From: CAJCJE01 sp035948315
GTDB lineage: Bacteria > Actinomycetota > Actinomycetes > Mycobacteriales > Pseudonocardiaceae
NCBI GenBank assembly: GCA_035948315.1
Contig: DASZJG010000042.1
Location: 34,165-98,164 of the forward strand
DNA: 64,000 bases
Direction: 5' to 3'
The notes under the pieces were generated by a model that worked only from the letters and a program-made list of their open reading frames with translations, ran no database searches and was not told the origin of the DNA. Shown here in pieces: positions 1-7,147 of this stretch; position 1 is the first letter of the stretch; each line of letters opens with the position of its first letter. The translations under genes and the position numbers were made by a program.

Positions 1-126
1 CAGCGCATCGCCGCCACTACTCACGCTCGAACAAGCAGCTAACAGCGCGGGCGTACCCAGAGCCGCGACACCCAGCACAGCCGAACTCCTGAAGAAATCC
101 CGTCGCGTCCAATGGCTGGCCGGCAT
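1..126 (-). CDS. Tat-exported lipoprotein, N-terminal fragment
   Basis: Only the first 42 codons lie in the window; the gene runs off the left edge. The start is the ATG at 126-124, preceded by a strong GAAGGAG ribosome site about 7 nt upstream. The protein opens with a twin-arginine motif (TRRDFF), a hydrophobic stretch and a lipobox (LLAAC) followed by a Ser/Gly-rich linker. It should therefore be Tat-exported and lipid-anchored on the outer face of the membrane. Such leaders are common on solute-binding proteins of ABC importers and on exported enzymes, but nothing of the mature domain is visible, so function cannot be assigned. Confidence 0.75.
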   Translation of the reverse strand, partial: MPASHWTRRDFFRSSAVLGVAALGTPALLAACSSVSSGGDAL

Positions 127-299
127 CGGTATCTCCTTCACCGTTTTTGATTTTCCGTCAACGAACGGCTCGTACCCACCGCTCTCCCAGACGAAACACC
201 GCCAGGTGGAAACCCATCGCGCAGACCTGTCGAGTGTGGACAGAACAGGCGCTTGAAGGGCTGACCGAGGCAGCCGAGCGCGAGTCGGAAACTGCTGAG

Positions 300-371
<72 letters not shown>

Positions 372-450
372 AGGCTCGGCTGACCGGGCCTGCGCACAGC
401 TTAGCGGCTCGCGGTAAGCTACGTGCGCGCACCACCCGTTGGGTGGGCAG

Positions 451-524
451 CGGGGTATGGCGCAGCTTGGTAGCGCACTCGCTTTGGGAGCGAGGGGCCG
501 CCGGTTCAAATCCGGCTACCCCGA
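451..524 (+). tRNA. tRNA-Pro (anticodon TGG), insertion target
   Basis: A 74-nt cloverleaf with acceptor CGGGGTA/TACCCCG, D-arm GCGCAGCTTGGTAGCGC, anticodon stem CTCGC/GCGAG around loop TTTGGGA (anticodon TGG), T-arm GCCGG TTCAAAT CCGGC and discriminator A. The 3' half from base 480 onward is repeated exactly at 5465-5510, so this gene is the attachment site of the integrative element. The copy here is full length; the right-hand copy has only the 3' half. Confidence 0.97.
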
Positions 525-525
525 C
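480..525 (+). repeat. attL: 46-bp direct repeat in tRNA-Pro 3' half
   Basis: Identical over 46 bases to 5465-5510. It covers the right part of the tRNA from the anticodon stem to the first base after the discriminator. By the usual logic of tRNA integration, the sequence here came from the element and restores an intact tRNA. Confidence 0.92.
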
Positions 526-530
526 TTTCG

Positions 531-562
531 GCCTCTGACCAGCGGAAACTCTGGTCAGAGGC
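531..562 (+). terminator. Hairpin downstream of tRNA-Pro
   Basis: A perfect 12-bp stem (GCCTCTGACCAG paired with CTGGTCAGAGGC) with an 8-nt loop begins 6 bases after the tRNA. No T-run follows, so termination would rest on the strong stem. The same stem with a different loop recurs at 5516-5545 after the right repeat. Confidence 0.7.
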
Positions 563-615
563 ATGGCTTGCTCGTAGTACAGCGCTCGGATACACCACAA
601 CTGGAGTGTCTGAGT

Positions 616-1815
616 ATGGCTACCGCACCCCTTCACCGCCCGGCAGGCGACAAGATCGCCTCCGCCTGGGCGTCGTTCATCCAAGAGTGGGATCGCACCC
701 TTCGATCCGAGAACAAGTCGGCCAACACGGTCCGCATCTACACCCTCGCCGCAGCTCAGCTTGCCGCCTGGTTGGCCACCCAGCCCGATCTGGTCGATCC
801 GATCGAGGTCACGGCGCACCACATCCGAGGCTTCATCGCGGACGTCCTGGAGCGCACCAGCGCAGGCAACGTGCACACGACCTACCGGTCGCTTCGCGTG
901 TTCTTCAAGTGGCTCGTGGCAGAGGACGAGATCGACGAGTCGCCGATGGACCACACCAAGGCGCCGATCGTGCCGGAGAAGCTGGTCCCGATCCTGCCTG
1001 ACGACGTGACCAAGGCGCTGCTCGACCAGTGCGCCGGGCGTGACCTGATGAGCCGACGCGACGCCGCGATCATCCGGCTCCTGTTCGATACCGGATGCCG
1101 ACTCGCCGAGATCGCGGACCTGACCGTCGACGATGTTGGTCTGACACTTGATGTGATTCACGTCATAGGCAAGGGTCGACGTAGTCGAGTCGTGCCGTTC
1201 AGTGCGAAGACGTCGCTCGCGTTGTCCCTCTACCTGCGCGCCCGCAGGGCCGACAAGTGGGCCGCCAAGACCGACGCACTCTGGCTCGCCGAACGGGGAC
1301 GCGGCCCGCTACAAGCCAACGGCGTCAAGATCATGCTTCGCCGTCGCGGGTGCGCCTGCGGGGTGTCAGACAAGAACGTCCACGCCCACAGGTTCCGCTA
1401 CACCCTCGCCCACCAGTGGCAGATGGCGGGAGGGAATGAGTCCGACCTGATGCGGATCATGGGCTGGCGGTCGTTGGAGATGCTCCGGCGCTACGGCGCC
1501 AGCGCCGCCGACGATCGAGCGCACCAGTCTCGATGTTCGTCCGCATGGCAAGCCGCAGCAGGTGGTACAGCTGATCGCGCAACACCTGCCACCCGCCAAC
1601 CGGCAGTTGCAGAGCATCCTCGTGGACATAGAGCACGCCCTCTGGTGGTCGCAGCCGATCGAACAGCGCAGTCGCCGAGGACTCGACCCGTCGCGTCGGA
1701 AGCAGGGCGGCGGACCGCTCTCGGATCGCAGCGTCGTACTGGTCGGTCCGTACCAGCTCAGGAACCACCCAGTCGAACTCGAAGATCCGGCAGGCTTCGC
1801 CACGAAGAGTGGTGA
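616..1815 (+). CDS. Tyrosine integrase with replaced C-terminal tail
   Basis: Site-specific recombinase of the phage integrase family, expected to integrate and excise the element at tRNA-Pro. The start is ATG 616 with GGAG 8 nt upstream. An N-terminal SAM-like core-binding domain (about 20-110) is followed by the catalytic domain with Arg162 (TGCRLAE), His258 and Arg261 (HRFRYT), Trp284 in the second His/Trp position and nucleophile Tyr293 (RRYGAS). All catalytic residues are present. After about residue 303 the frame runs antisense through the 3' end of the neighbouring regulator for about 95 codons with Arg/Pro/Thr-rich composition. Related integrases usually end soon after the Tyr region, so the native last residues appear lost at a recombination junction near 1525. 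Activity is uncertain. Confidence 0.85.
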   Translation: MATAPLHRPAGDKIASAWASFIQEWDRTLRSENKSANTVRIYTLAAAQLAAWLATQPDLVDPIEVTAHHIRGFIADVLERTSAGNVHTTYRSLRVFFKWLVAEDEIDESPMDHTKAPIVPEKLVPILPDDVTKALLDQCAGRDLMSRRDAAIIRLLFDTGCRLAEIADLTVDDVGLTLDVIHVIGKGRRSRVVPFSAKTSLALSLYLRARRADKWAAKTDALWLAERGRGPLQANGVKIMLRRRGCACGVSDKNVHAHRFRYTLAHQWQMAGGNESDLMRIMGWRSLEMLRRYGASAADDRAHQSRCSSAWQAAAGGTADRATPATRQPAVAEHPRGHRARPLVVAADRTAQSPRTRPVASEAGRRTALGSQRRTGRSVPAQEPPSRTRRSGRLRHEEW

Positions 1816-2110
1816 GGACATGCTCGTACTCATCGTGCGGCCACCGCGACGTCGGAAGCTGGGTCGCCATCTGTATGAGTCGGTCCCGTTCCTGGCCGAA
1901 GATGCCGAGGAAGGCGAGAAGCGATGCCACGTCGATCTCGCTCGGGCTGAGCTTTCCGGTGAGGATTCGGGAGAGCCGCGACTCCCACCAACCGAGAATC
2001 CGCGCGCATTGCACGCCGTCAAATCCACCCGCTTCCATGTGTGCCCGCAGTTCGGCACCCAACTGCCGACCGCGCACCGTCGACACGAACTCGACCACGA
2101 GATCGCCCAC
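1457..2110 (-). CDS. XRE-family regulator with DUF5753, C-terminally truncated
   Basis: 217 residues starting at ATG 2110. The N-terminal third carries a helix-turn-helix (GAELRAHMEAGG to SRILTGK), followed by the DUF5753 ligand-like domain with its usual signature (VVPELVRTDQYDAAIRER). Proteins of this class are abundant regulators in actinomycetes, often paired with small DUF397 proteins. The family pattern holds up to LRLAMRTNIE, where homologs continue through an IRVVP-like strand and about 80 more residues. Here it switches to Arg-rich sequence that is antisense to the integrase. The gene is therefore cut at the same junction as the integrase and is probably non-functional. Confidence 0.7.
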   Translation of the reverse strand: MGDLVVEFVSTVRGRQLGAELRAHMEAGGFDGVQCARILGWWESRLSRILTGKLSPSEIDVASLLAFLGIFGQERDRLIQMATQLPTSRWPHDEYEHVLTTLRGEACRIFEFDWVVPELVRTDQYDAAIRERSAALLPTRRVESSATALFDRLRPPEGVLYVHEDALQLPVGGWQVLRDQLYHLLRLAMRTNIETGALDRRRRWRRSAGASPTTASP

Positions 2111-2208
2111 CTTTCACCGATTCACGAATCAGTTCTTGCGTGACCGATCATCGAATGGTGTGCGACGCTGGAAGGACAACGTAGGGACAACGGCGGCTAG
2201 GGAGGCTA

Positions 2209-3347
2209 GTGGATACCGACCGTGTCGGCACCCGATTGCGGAAGCTTCGCAAGCTCCGGGGCATGACCCAGCACCAACTCGCAGGTCAGACCAACTTCTC
2301 AGTGTCGTTGATCAAGAAGGTCGAGCAAGGCTCCGTCCCCACCCAGCGCCGCTCTGGTGGCCGTCTCCGCTCGCGCGCTCGGTGTGTCTGTCGCGTATCT
2401 GTACGGCACGGATGACCACGTGGTCGCCGAAGAGTCGCTTGACGTCCAACTGGACGATCTGCGGGCCGCACTCGACGCGTGGGACGACCCGGACCCGGGG
2501 GCCGCCGATGACCCTCCGGGTCATCAACCGCCGCTTGGACGAGATCAACCGCCAGATCATCGGCACCGCTACGCCGAGGCGTCGGGGTTATTGCCGCCCC
2601 TGCTCCACCGCCTGTACACCCAGACCGACCGCTCCGAGCCAACACGCGCAGCACTGCACGATGCCTACCGGTTCTCGGCGGCCGTGGTCGGTGGATTCCG
2701 CCAGACGGACCTGCCGCGATCGCGTCCGAACGGCACGTCCAACTCGCGCCGGCGACCGATGATCCGAACCGGATCGCGATCAGCGCCTTCCACCGGTCGA
2801 GCCGTCACCCCCCAGCGCGGCGACTACGCGGGCGGCCTCCAGTTGCTGGAGCGTGCCCCAACGCGATCTCGACGAACGGTCACCCGTCGCCGTTCAACTG
2901 CACTTGCGTTCGGGCGTGCTTGCCGCGCGCTCGGGCCAACCTGATCGCGCCGACGAATTCGTTGGTGCGGCAAGGATTCCGGTGCGCGGAGACCAGTACC
3001 GCGGAATCGACGCGACGCCGGTAAACATCGATGTGCACTGGTGCGCGGTGCCGGTCGAGGCGATGGACGGAGTGGGGGCTGTGCGACGCGGTGCTGAGGT
3101 GCAGCTGACCGACCGTTCTCGTCCCGAGCGGATCGGTCATCACCACAGCGATCAAGCGCGCGCGTGCCTCCTGTATGGCGGCCGGGACCGGACGCAGTCC
3201 GAGTTGAACGCGGTACGTCGGATTGCTCCGTTCAACACCCGGCACCACCTGGCCGTTCGAGAGATTGTGCTTGCCTTGGCCGAGTCGGACCGACGACGTA
3301 CAGAGTCGCTGGCCGGGTTCGCGCGATGGGCTGGGATCAGCATCTAG
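2209..3347 (+). pseudogene. Eroded XRE/TPR-type transcriptional regulator
   Basis: GTG 2209 opens a clear helix-turn-helix (RLRKLRKLRGMTQHQLA to SLIKKVEQG), but the frame is lost near 2335. The matching continuation (VAVSARALGVSVAYLYG, then LDDLRAALDAWDD) lies in another frame from about 2357. Further shifts occur near 2510 and 2700-2850, and a recognisable C-terminal part (VLAARSGQPDRADEF, LNAVRRIAPFNTRHH, LAESDRRRTESLAGFARW) is in the frame that ends at 3347. The whole resembles one actinobacterial XRE regulator of about 380-400 residues with C-terminal helical repeats, broken by at least three frameshifts. It is divergent from the DUF5753 gene. Sequencing error is possible but unlikely for several independent shifts. 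Confidence 0.7.
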
Positions 3348-3504
3348 CGCGTCTCGGCAGCGGAGTCAGCGGACGGGGCGCCCAATCCGGCGTGTAACCG
3401 GGCGCTCTGCTGTACAGCGGAATAAGGTGTTACATAGCTTGGCGAGATGCTGCCCAGAGCGGAACGCCATGCCGACAGTATGCCGACCTAGTGGGAGATC
3501 AGAC

Positions 3505-4632
3505 ATGGCGGACGACGAGTTGGATCTCGGCGAGAACGACAACTCGGAAACTAACGACTTCCCGCCCGCTGAGCGTCAGATACACACTCAGGCATATGAT
3601 CTATCGATTAATACTCTAAAGGAGCAGTGGGATGACAAACTACTGCTCATACCTGAATTTCAACGAGATTACGTTTGGGACAATGCCAAGGCGAGTAGGC
3701 TAATCGAATCGCTGCTGCTCAACATTCCTATTCCGGTACTTTTCTTTGCTGAAACTCAGGATGCAAAGTATCAAATAGTTGACGGACATCAGCGTGTTTA
3801 CACGGTTGTGCGATATCTCGACAATCAATTTCCGCTCAGTGGGCTGCGTATTCAAGATGAGTTCAAAGGATTGCGCTTCCATCAGTTGCCAGACAGGGAG
3901 CAAAGGTTCCTGCGTACCAGGGTGATGCGCGCCACGATTATTGGCGCAGATTCATCTCCAAGTATGAAATTTGAAGTGTTTGAGCGCCTGAATACCGGCG
4001 GTCTTGCGCTGAACGCGCAGGAGATTCGCCATGGACTCAATATGGGAAAACTTAGCGACCTGTTGCGCGAACTCGAAGTCAGCACCCCTTTCAGGGCGTG
4101 TCTTGGGAGTCAGCGGCCTCGCAAGAGGATGGTAGATCAGGAACTGATACTAAGGTTTTTTGCTCTGCAGGACCGGTTGTCCCAGTATCGTACTCCACTT
4201 GTTCGATTCCTCAATGATTATATGCGAGAGAACCGTGATCCGGACGACAGCTGGATCGCTAACAAGCGTGATTTGTTCGAGCGCACGATGGTTGTGATTA
4301 GTGATATCTTGGGCACTTCAGCATTTCGTGTCACGGATGGTACAGGCAGGCCGACCGAGAAGGTGATCAACCGTGCTGTTTATGAGGCACAGTCGATCGT
4401 GTTCTCTGTTTGTGATCACAAGGTGGCTTTGCGGCGTTCTGACCAGCTACGGCGAAGTCTTGGCGAGCTTTTCGTCGACGGCAATTTTGACGAGCAAATT
4501 AGGAAGTCAACTGGTGACCGTGCGCGAACTTATGGCAGGATAAGTCACGTAGCAGATGCTTTCATTCGGGCTGATGTTCCCATCGATCTCGGTAATTTTG
4601 GCGAAGTGATCTCTCGCTATACGCATCGCTGA
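3505..4632 (+). CDS. DUF262 (GmrS/ParB-like) protein, candidate defence component
   Basis: 375 residues from ATG 3505, with GGGAG about 9 nt upstream. The N-terminal DUF262 fold shows IPEFQRDYVWD (49-59), the DGxQR-type nucleotide-handling motif as DGHQR (93-97) and FERLNTGG (159-166) followed by LNAQEIRHGL. In the type IV restriction enzyme GmrSD this domain senses or hydrolyses NTPs and supports cleavage of modified phage DNA. The HNH domain (DUF1524) of full GmrSD proteins is absent, so the effector is probably the HEPN protein encoded 11 bp downstream. Codon use is AT-richer than the chromosome (one 60-base line inside is about 38% GC), a sign of separate origin. The pairing is visible; the defence role is inferred. 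Confidence 0.82.
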   Translation: MADDELDLGENDNSETNDFPPAERQIHTQAYDLSINTLKEQWDDKLLLIPEFQRDYVWDNAKASRLIESLLLNIPIPVLFFAETQDAKYQIVDGHQRVYTVVRYLDNQFPLSGLRIQDEFKGLRFHQLPDREQRFLRTRVMRATIIGADSSPSMKFEVFERLNTGGLALNAQEIRHGLNMGKLSDLLRELEVSTPFRACLGSQRPRKRMVDQELILRFFALQDRLSQYRTPLVRFLNDYMRENRDPDDSWIANKRDLFERTMVVISDILGTSAFRVTDGTGRPTEKVINRAVYEAQSIVFSVCDHKVALRRSDQLRRSLGELFVDGNFDEQIRKSTGDRARTYGRISHVADAFIRADVPIDLGNFGEVISRYTHR

Positions 4633-4643
4633 AAGCGCGAATC

Positions 4644-5330
4644 ATGCCATCAAATGCGCTGGCCGAGCTGATGTCAGGATTGGCTGAGATAGAAGCACTT
4701 CAGCGTGCCAATCCATCGCCTCTAAAGGGGAATGCGCTTAAGAAACCTCAAATAGTGCGAGCGATTGGCAGGGCTGAGATAGTTCTGCTGTCTAGTCACT
4801 TTGAACGTTACATATATGCCATCAATGAGGAGGCTGTCGAAGCGGTCTGTGATTCGGCGGCGAAGGCGTATTCTTTGCCGGAGAGTCTTCGGCTTCATCA
4901 TGCGCGGCCGGTTATTGACTTGATTGCGGCAACATCCTGGGAAAATCGATCGAAGCTGCTGGCCGAATACAGTGCAAACGAAGGGTGGCTTTGGGAACCA
5001 AATGCTGAAATTGTTCGATTGGAAGCTTCAAGACTTTTGGAGTGGATGAAGGCGCCTTCGCCTAAGTCCCTGGTCAGGGTTTTTAGAATTTGGGGAATAC
5101 ACGATATATTTCGCTCGATCACTCGAAAGTCGACGATAAGTAGTCAGCTACGACTGAGGATTGAAGAGCTGGTATCCAAGCGAAATAATATTGCTCATGG
5201 TGACTTCACGGTGGAGGCCACCTATTTGGATGTCGTGCAATATAAGTCAGCAGTTCGTACCTTCTGTGGTCGTGTGGACCGTAAGTTCAGCCAGCAGCTA
5301 AAGTCGATCATTGGTTCCGCTCCATGGTGA
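4644..5330 (+). CDS. HEPN-family ribonuclease-like protein (MAE_28990-like)
   Basis: 228 residues, starting 11 bp after the DUF262 stop and so translationally linked. The protein is mostly helical. The C-terminal half holds the HEPN signature Rx4-6H as RNNIAH (Arg180 to His185), the catalytic pair of HEPN RNases in toxins, abortive-infection proteins and CRISPR effectors. The N-terminal segment with LLSSHFERYIYAINEEAVE is typical of MAE_28990/RiboL-PSP-type HEPN proteins. Members of this family are known to sit beside DUF262 genes in several bacteria. The likely role is RNA cleavage triggered by the DUF262 partner during infection, giving dormancy or death. AT-richer than the flanks. Family fairly sure; activity inferred. 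Confidence 0.78.
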   Translation: MPSNALAELMSGLAEIEALQRANPSPLKGNALKKPQIVRAIGRAEIVLLSSHFERYIYAINEEAVEAVCDSAAKAYSLPESLRLHHARPVIDLIAATSWENRSKLLAEYSANEGWLWEPNAEIVRLEASRLLEWMKAPSPKSLVRVFRIWGIHDIFRSITRKSTISSQLRLRIEELVSKRNNIAHGDFTVEATYLDVVQYKSAVRTFCGRVDRKFSQQLKSIIGSAPW

Positions 5331-5464
5331 GGTGCGGTGGGTTTTGATCAGCCGTCAAGGCACGGCTGATGGTGTCGAAGATCGATCTCGGACACCGCGC
5401 TTGGCCGCTTTGCCTTGCTCGGTATTCTGCTGATGTCCTCGTTAGTAGAGCGCTTGCGTCGGCA

Positions 5465-5510
5465 CGCTTTGGGAGCGAGGGGCCGCCGGTTCAAATCCGG
5501 CTACCCCGAC
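5465..5510 (+). repeat. attR: right 46-bp direct repeat
   Basis: An exact copy of 480-525. The sequence to its left does not rebuild a tRNA-Pro 5' half, although the CACGC just before TTTGGGA still pairs partly with GCGAG. It is therefore not a functional tRNA. It marks the right junction with the chromosome. Confidence 0.92.
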
Positions 5511-5515
5511 CGTAC

Positions 5516-5545
5516 GCCTCTGACCAGCAGTTTCTGGTCAGAGGC
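5516..5545 (+). terminator. Hairpin after attR, probable original tRNA-Pro terminator
   Basis: The same 12-bp stem as at 531-562 (GCCTCTGACCAG/CTGGTCAGAGGC) with a 6-nt loop CAGTTT. If integration took place inside the tRNA, this copy belonged to the chromosome and the left one was brought in by the element. Confidence 0.65.
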
Positions 5546-5585
5546 GGATTCGTGTCTGCTGCTCGACGGGCGGCGTCAAGATTTT

Positions 5586-6116
5586 TCAGGCGAACTTGGC
5601 GCGGTAGAGGTCGCGGAGCAGCGCGGTCTCCGCGCCGTGGTGCATGACTTCGCGGTTGATGTGCAGGATCAGGCTGATCATGGAGCGGTCGGCCCAGGGG
5701 CCTTCTGTTTCGCCGACTGGGCGGTGTAGTGCGGCTTCGTCCAGTGACAGCAGGCCGTTGTGCCACAGGTCGTACTGCTCGTGCAGGGCGGCAACGCCTT
5801 CTTCCGCGGTCGCGGGCCAGGTTGCCGTGGCTATGGTCAGCGAGCCGTCGCCGAAGTGTGCGCTGGCGCGCAGGCCGAGCACCGGGATGGCGATGTGGGC
5901 CAGGCGCCAGGCGATCGTGGTGACCGGCGGCGGTTCGGGAGTGGGCCACTGCCAGTCGATCGCGGGCTTGCCGTCGGTGGTTCGGATGCTCCAGCAGCCC
6001 GGCACCGGTTCCCAGAGGTATTCGTCGTCGGTGAGGCCGGCGAGCCTGGGGATCAGGTTCTGTTCCCAGTAGAACTCCAACTGGTCGAGCAGTTCATCGC
6101 GCCAGGTCATGGTCAT
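5586..6116 (-). CDS. DinB-family protein
   Basis: 176 residues from ATG 6116; its start overlaps the stop of the upstream LLM oxidoreductase by 4 nt (ATGA), so the two are co-translated. The protein is a four-helix-bundle DinB-like domain beginning WRDELLDQLEFYWEQNLIPRL, with histidines near LAHIAIPVLG and a C-terminal HINREVMHHGAETALLRDLY. In DinB/YfiT-type enzymes such His residues bind metal and the proteins act as thiol-dependent transferases or hydrolases. The substrate is unknown. It is the first chromosomal gene to the right of the integrative element. Confidence 0.8.
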   Translation of the reverse strand: MTMTWRDELLDQLEFYWEQNLIPRLAGLTDDEYLWEPVPGCWSIRTTDGKPAIDWQWPTPEPPPVTTIAWRLAHIAIPVLGLRASAHFGDGSLTIATATWPATAEEGVAALHEQYDLWHNGLLSLDEAALHRPVGETEGPWADRSMISLILHINREVMHHGAETALLRDLYRAKFA

Positions 6117-7000
6117 CCGCGCCTCCCGATGGACGGTGTGATGATGTTGTCGGCGACCCATTGTGCGACGCCTGCGGGGTAGGGCGTGGGCAGACCGAGG
6201 ATGAAGTGGCGGAAGCCGGCTTCGAGGGCTTCGGCGATCGCGGCTCGGGCGGCGTTCGGCTGCGGGTAGGAGACGGGGACGTGCATCGAGCGGGTGATGG
6301 CGGCCGGGTCGCGGTCGATTTCCTTGCAGTAGCGGTCGAGGAGGGCGCTGCGTTCGATGGCGTCGTCTGTGGTGGCGCCGGCGATGTTCCACAGGTCGGC
6401 GTGTTCGGCGACCACGCGCAGGGTCGCGGACGAGCGGCCGGCGATCATGATGGGCGGGTTGGGCTGCTGGATGGGCTTGGGGTTGCCGATCGCGCCGGTC
6501 AAGTGGACGTGTTCGCCGTGGAAGTCGAACGGTTCGGTCTCCGTCCACAGTCGCCGGATGACGGTGCAGGCTTCGGACAGGCTCGCGACGGAGTGGCCGA
6601 AGTCGTGGTACGGCAGGCCGTGCGCCTCGTATTCGCGCCGGGCCATCGGGATGCTGGGACGTGAGCCGGCGCCGATGCCGAAGTCGAGGCGTCCGCCGGA
6701 GACGATGTCGACGGTGGTGGCGATCTTGGCCAGCACGGCGGGCGGGCGGAATCGGTTGCTGGTGACCATGACGCCAAGGCGCAAGCGCTGGGTCTGGGCG
6801 GCCAGCGCCGACAGCAGGGTCCAGCCTTCGAGGATCGGGCCGTTGAGGTCGCCCGCGATGGGCAGGAGGTGGTCGAACAGCCAGGCGTGGTCGATCTCAC
6901 CGATCGCGTCGGCTTCGCGCCATACGCGGAGAATGTCCTGGTAGTCGACGTGCATCTGGGCGGTGCCGAGGCCGAAGGTGGGCAGGAGGGTATGCGGCAT
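6113..7000 (-). CDS. LLM-class (F420-type) flavin-dependent oxidoreductase
   Basis: 295 residues, a bacterial luciferase-like TIM barrel. Typical family segments are LRLGVMVTSNRFRPPAVLAKIATTVD, in which the substrate/cofactor pocket lies, GRLDFGIGAGSR (the phosphate-binding strand-loop) and PPIMIAGRSS. In actinomycetes this subgroup uses coenzyme F420 or FMN to reduce or oxidise small organic substrates. The gene is transcribed away from the tetR gene at 7148, and the region between them holds two palindromes. The local TetR probably controls it, with the DinB-like protein as partner. The substrate cannot be told from sequence. Confidence 0.85.
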   Translation of the reverse strand: MPHTLLPTFGLGTAQMHVDYQDILRVWREADAIGEIDHAWLFDHLLPIAGDLNGPILEGWTLLSALAAQTQRLRLGVMVTSNRFRPPAVLAKIATTVDIVSGGRLDFGIGAGSRPSIPMARREYEAHGLPYHDFGHSVASLSEACTVIRRLWTETEPFDFHGEHVHLTGAIGNPKPIQQPNPPIMIAGRSSATLRVVAEHADLWNIAGATTDDAIERSALLDRYCKEIDRDPAAITRSMHVPVSYPQPNAARAAIAEALEAGFRHFILGLPTPYPAGVAQWVADNIITPSIGRRG

Positions 7001-7059
7001 GGGGGTGGTCCTTTCGGCGGCGGCTGCGCTGGTCGGCGCTGGTCCGGCATGATGGCGTC

Positions 7060-7107
7060 AAACGGAACGTTGTCCCGTTTGACGATACGGAACGTCGTTC
7101 CGTATCG
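7060..7107. promoter_or_regulatory. Two tandem palindromic operators (TetR)
   Basis: 7083-7107 is a perfect inverted repeat, CGATACGGAACG and CGTTCCGTATCG separated by one T. 7060-7080 is a second, imperfect copy (AAACGGAACG, one T, TGTCCCGTTT). Both share the core ACGGAAC and lie between the divergent LLM oxidoreductase and tetR genes. They fit an autoregulated TetR-type repressor controlling both directions. Confidence 0.7.
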
Positions 7108-7147
7108 CAAGAGCGGGCGTGAGGCAAGGGCGGGTGTGAGGTGAGAC

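Larger units (their letters stand above)
480..5510 (+). mobile_element. tRNA-Pro integrative element (about 5 kb)
   Basis: The two ends are a perfect 46-bp direct repeat. The left copy lies inside tRNA-Pro; the right copy matches only the tRNA 3' half. A tyrosine integrase starts 91 bp from the left copy, the usual arrangement for tRNA-targeting phages and integrative elements. Inside are a C-terminally altered integrase, a truncated DUF5753 regulator, an eroded XRE/TPR regulator, a DUF262 protein and a HEPN protein. There are no replication, conjugation or virion genes, so it is either a minimal mobile defence carrier or the remnant of a larger element. Base composition changes from GC-rich in the left part to clearly AT-richer over 3500-5330. 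Confidence 0.88.

Noticed and set aside
5420..5510. Second tRNA-Pro gene
   Set aside because: Only the 3' half matches; the upstream part does not form acceptor and D stems. It is the right attachment site.
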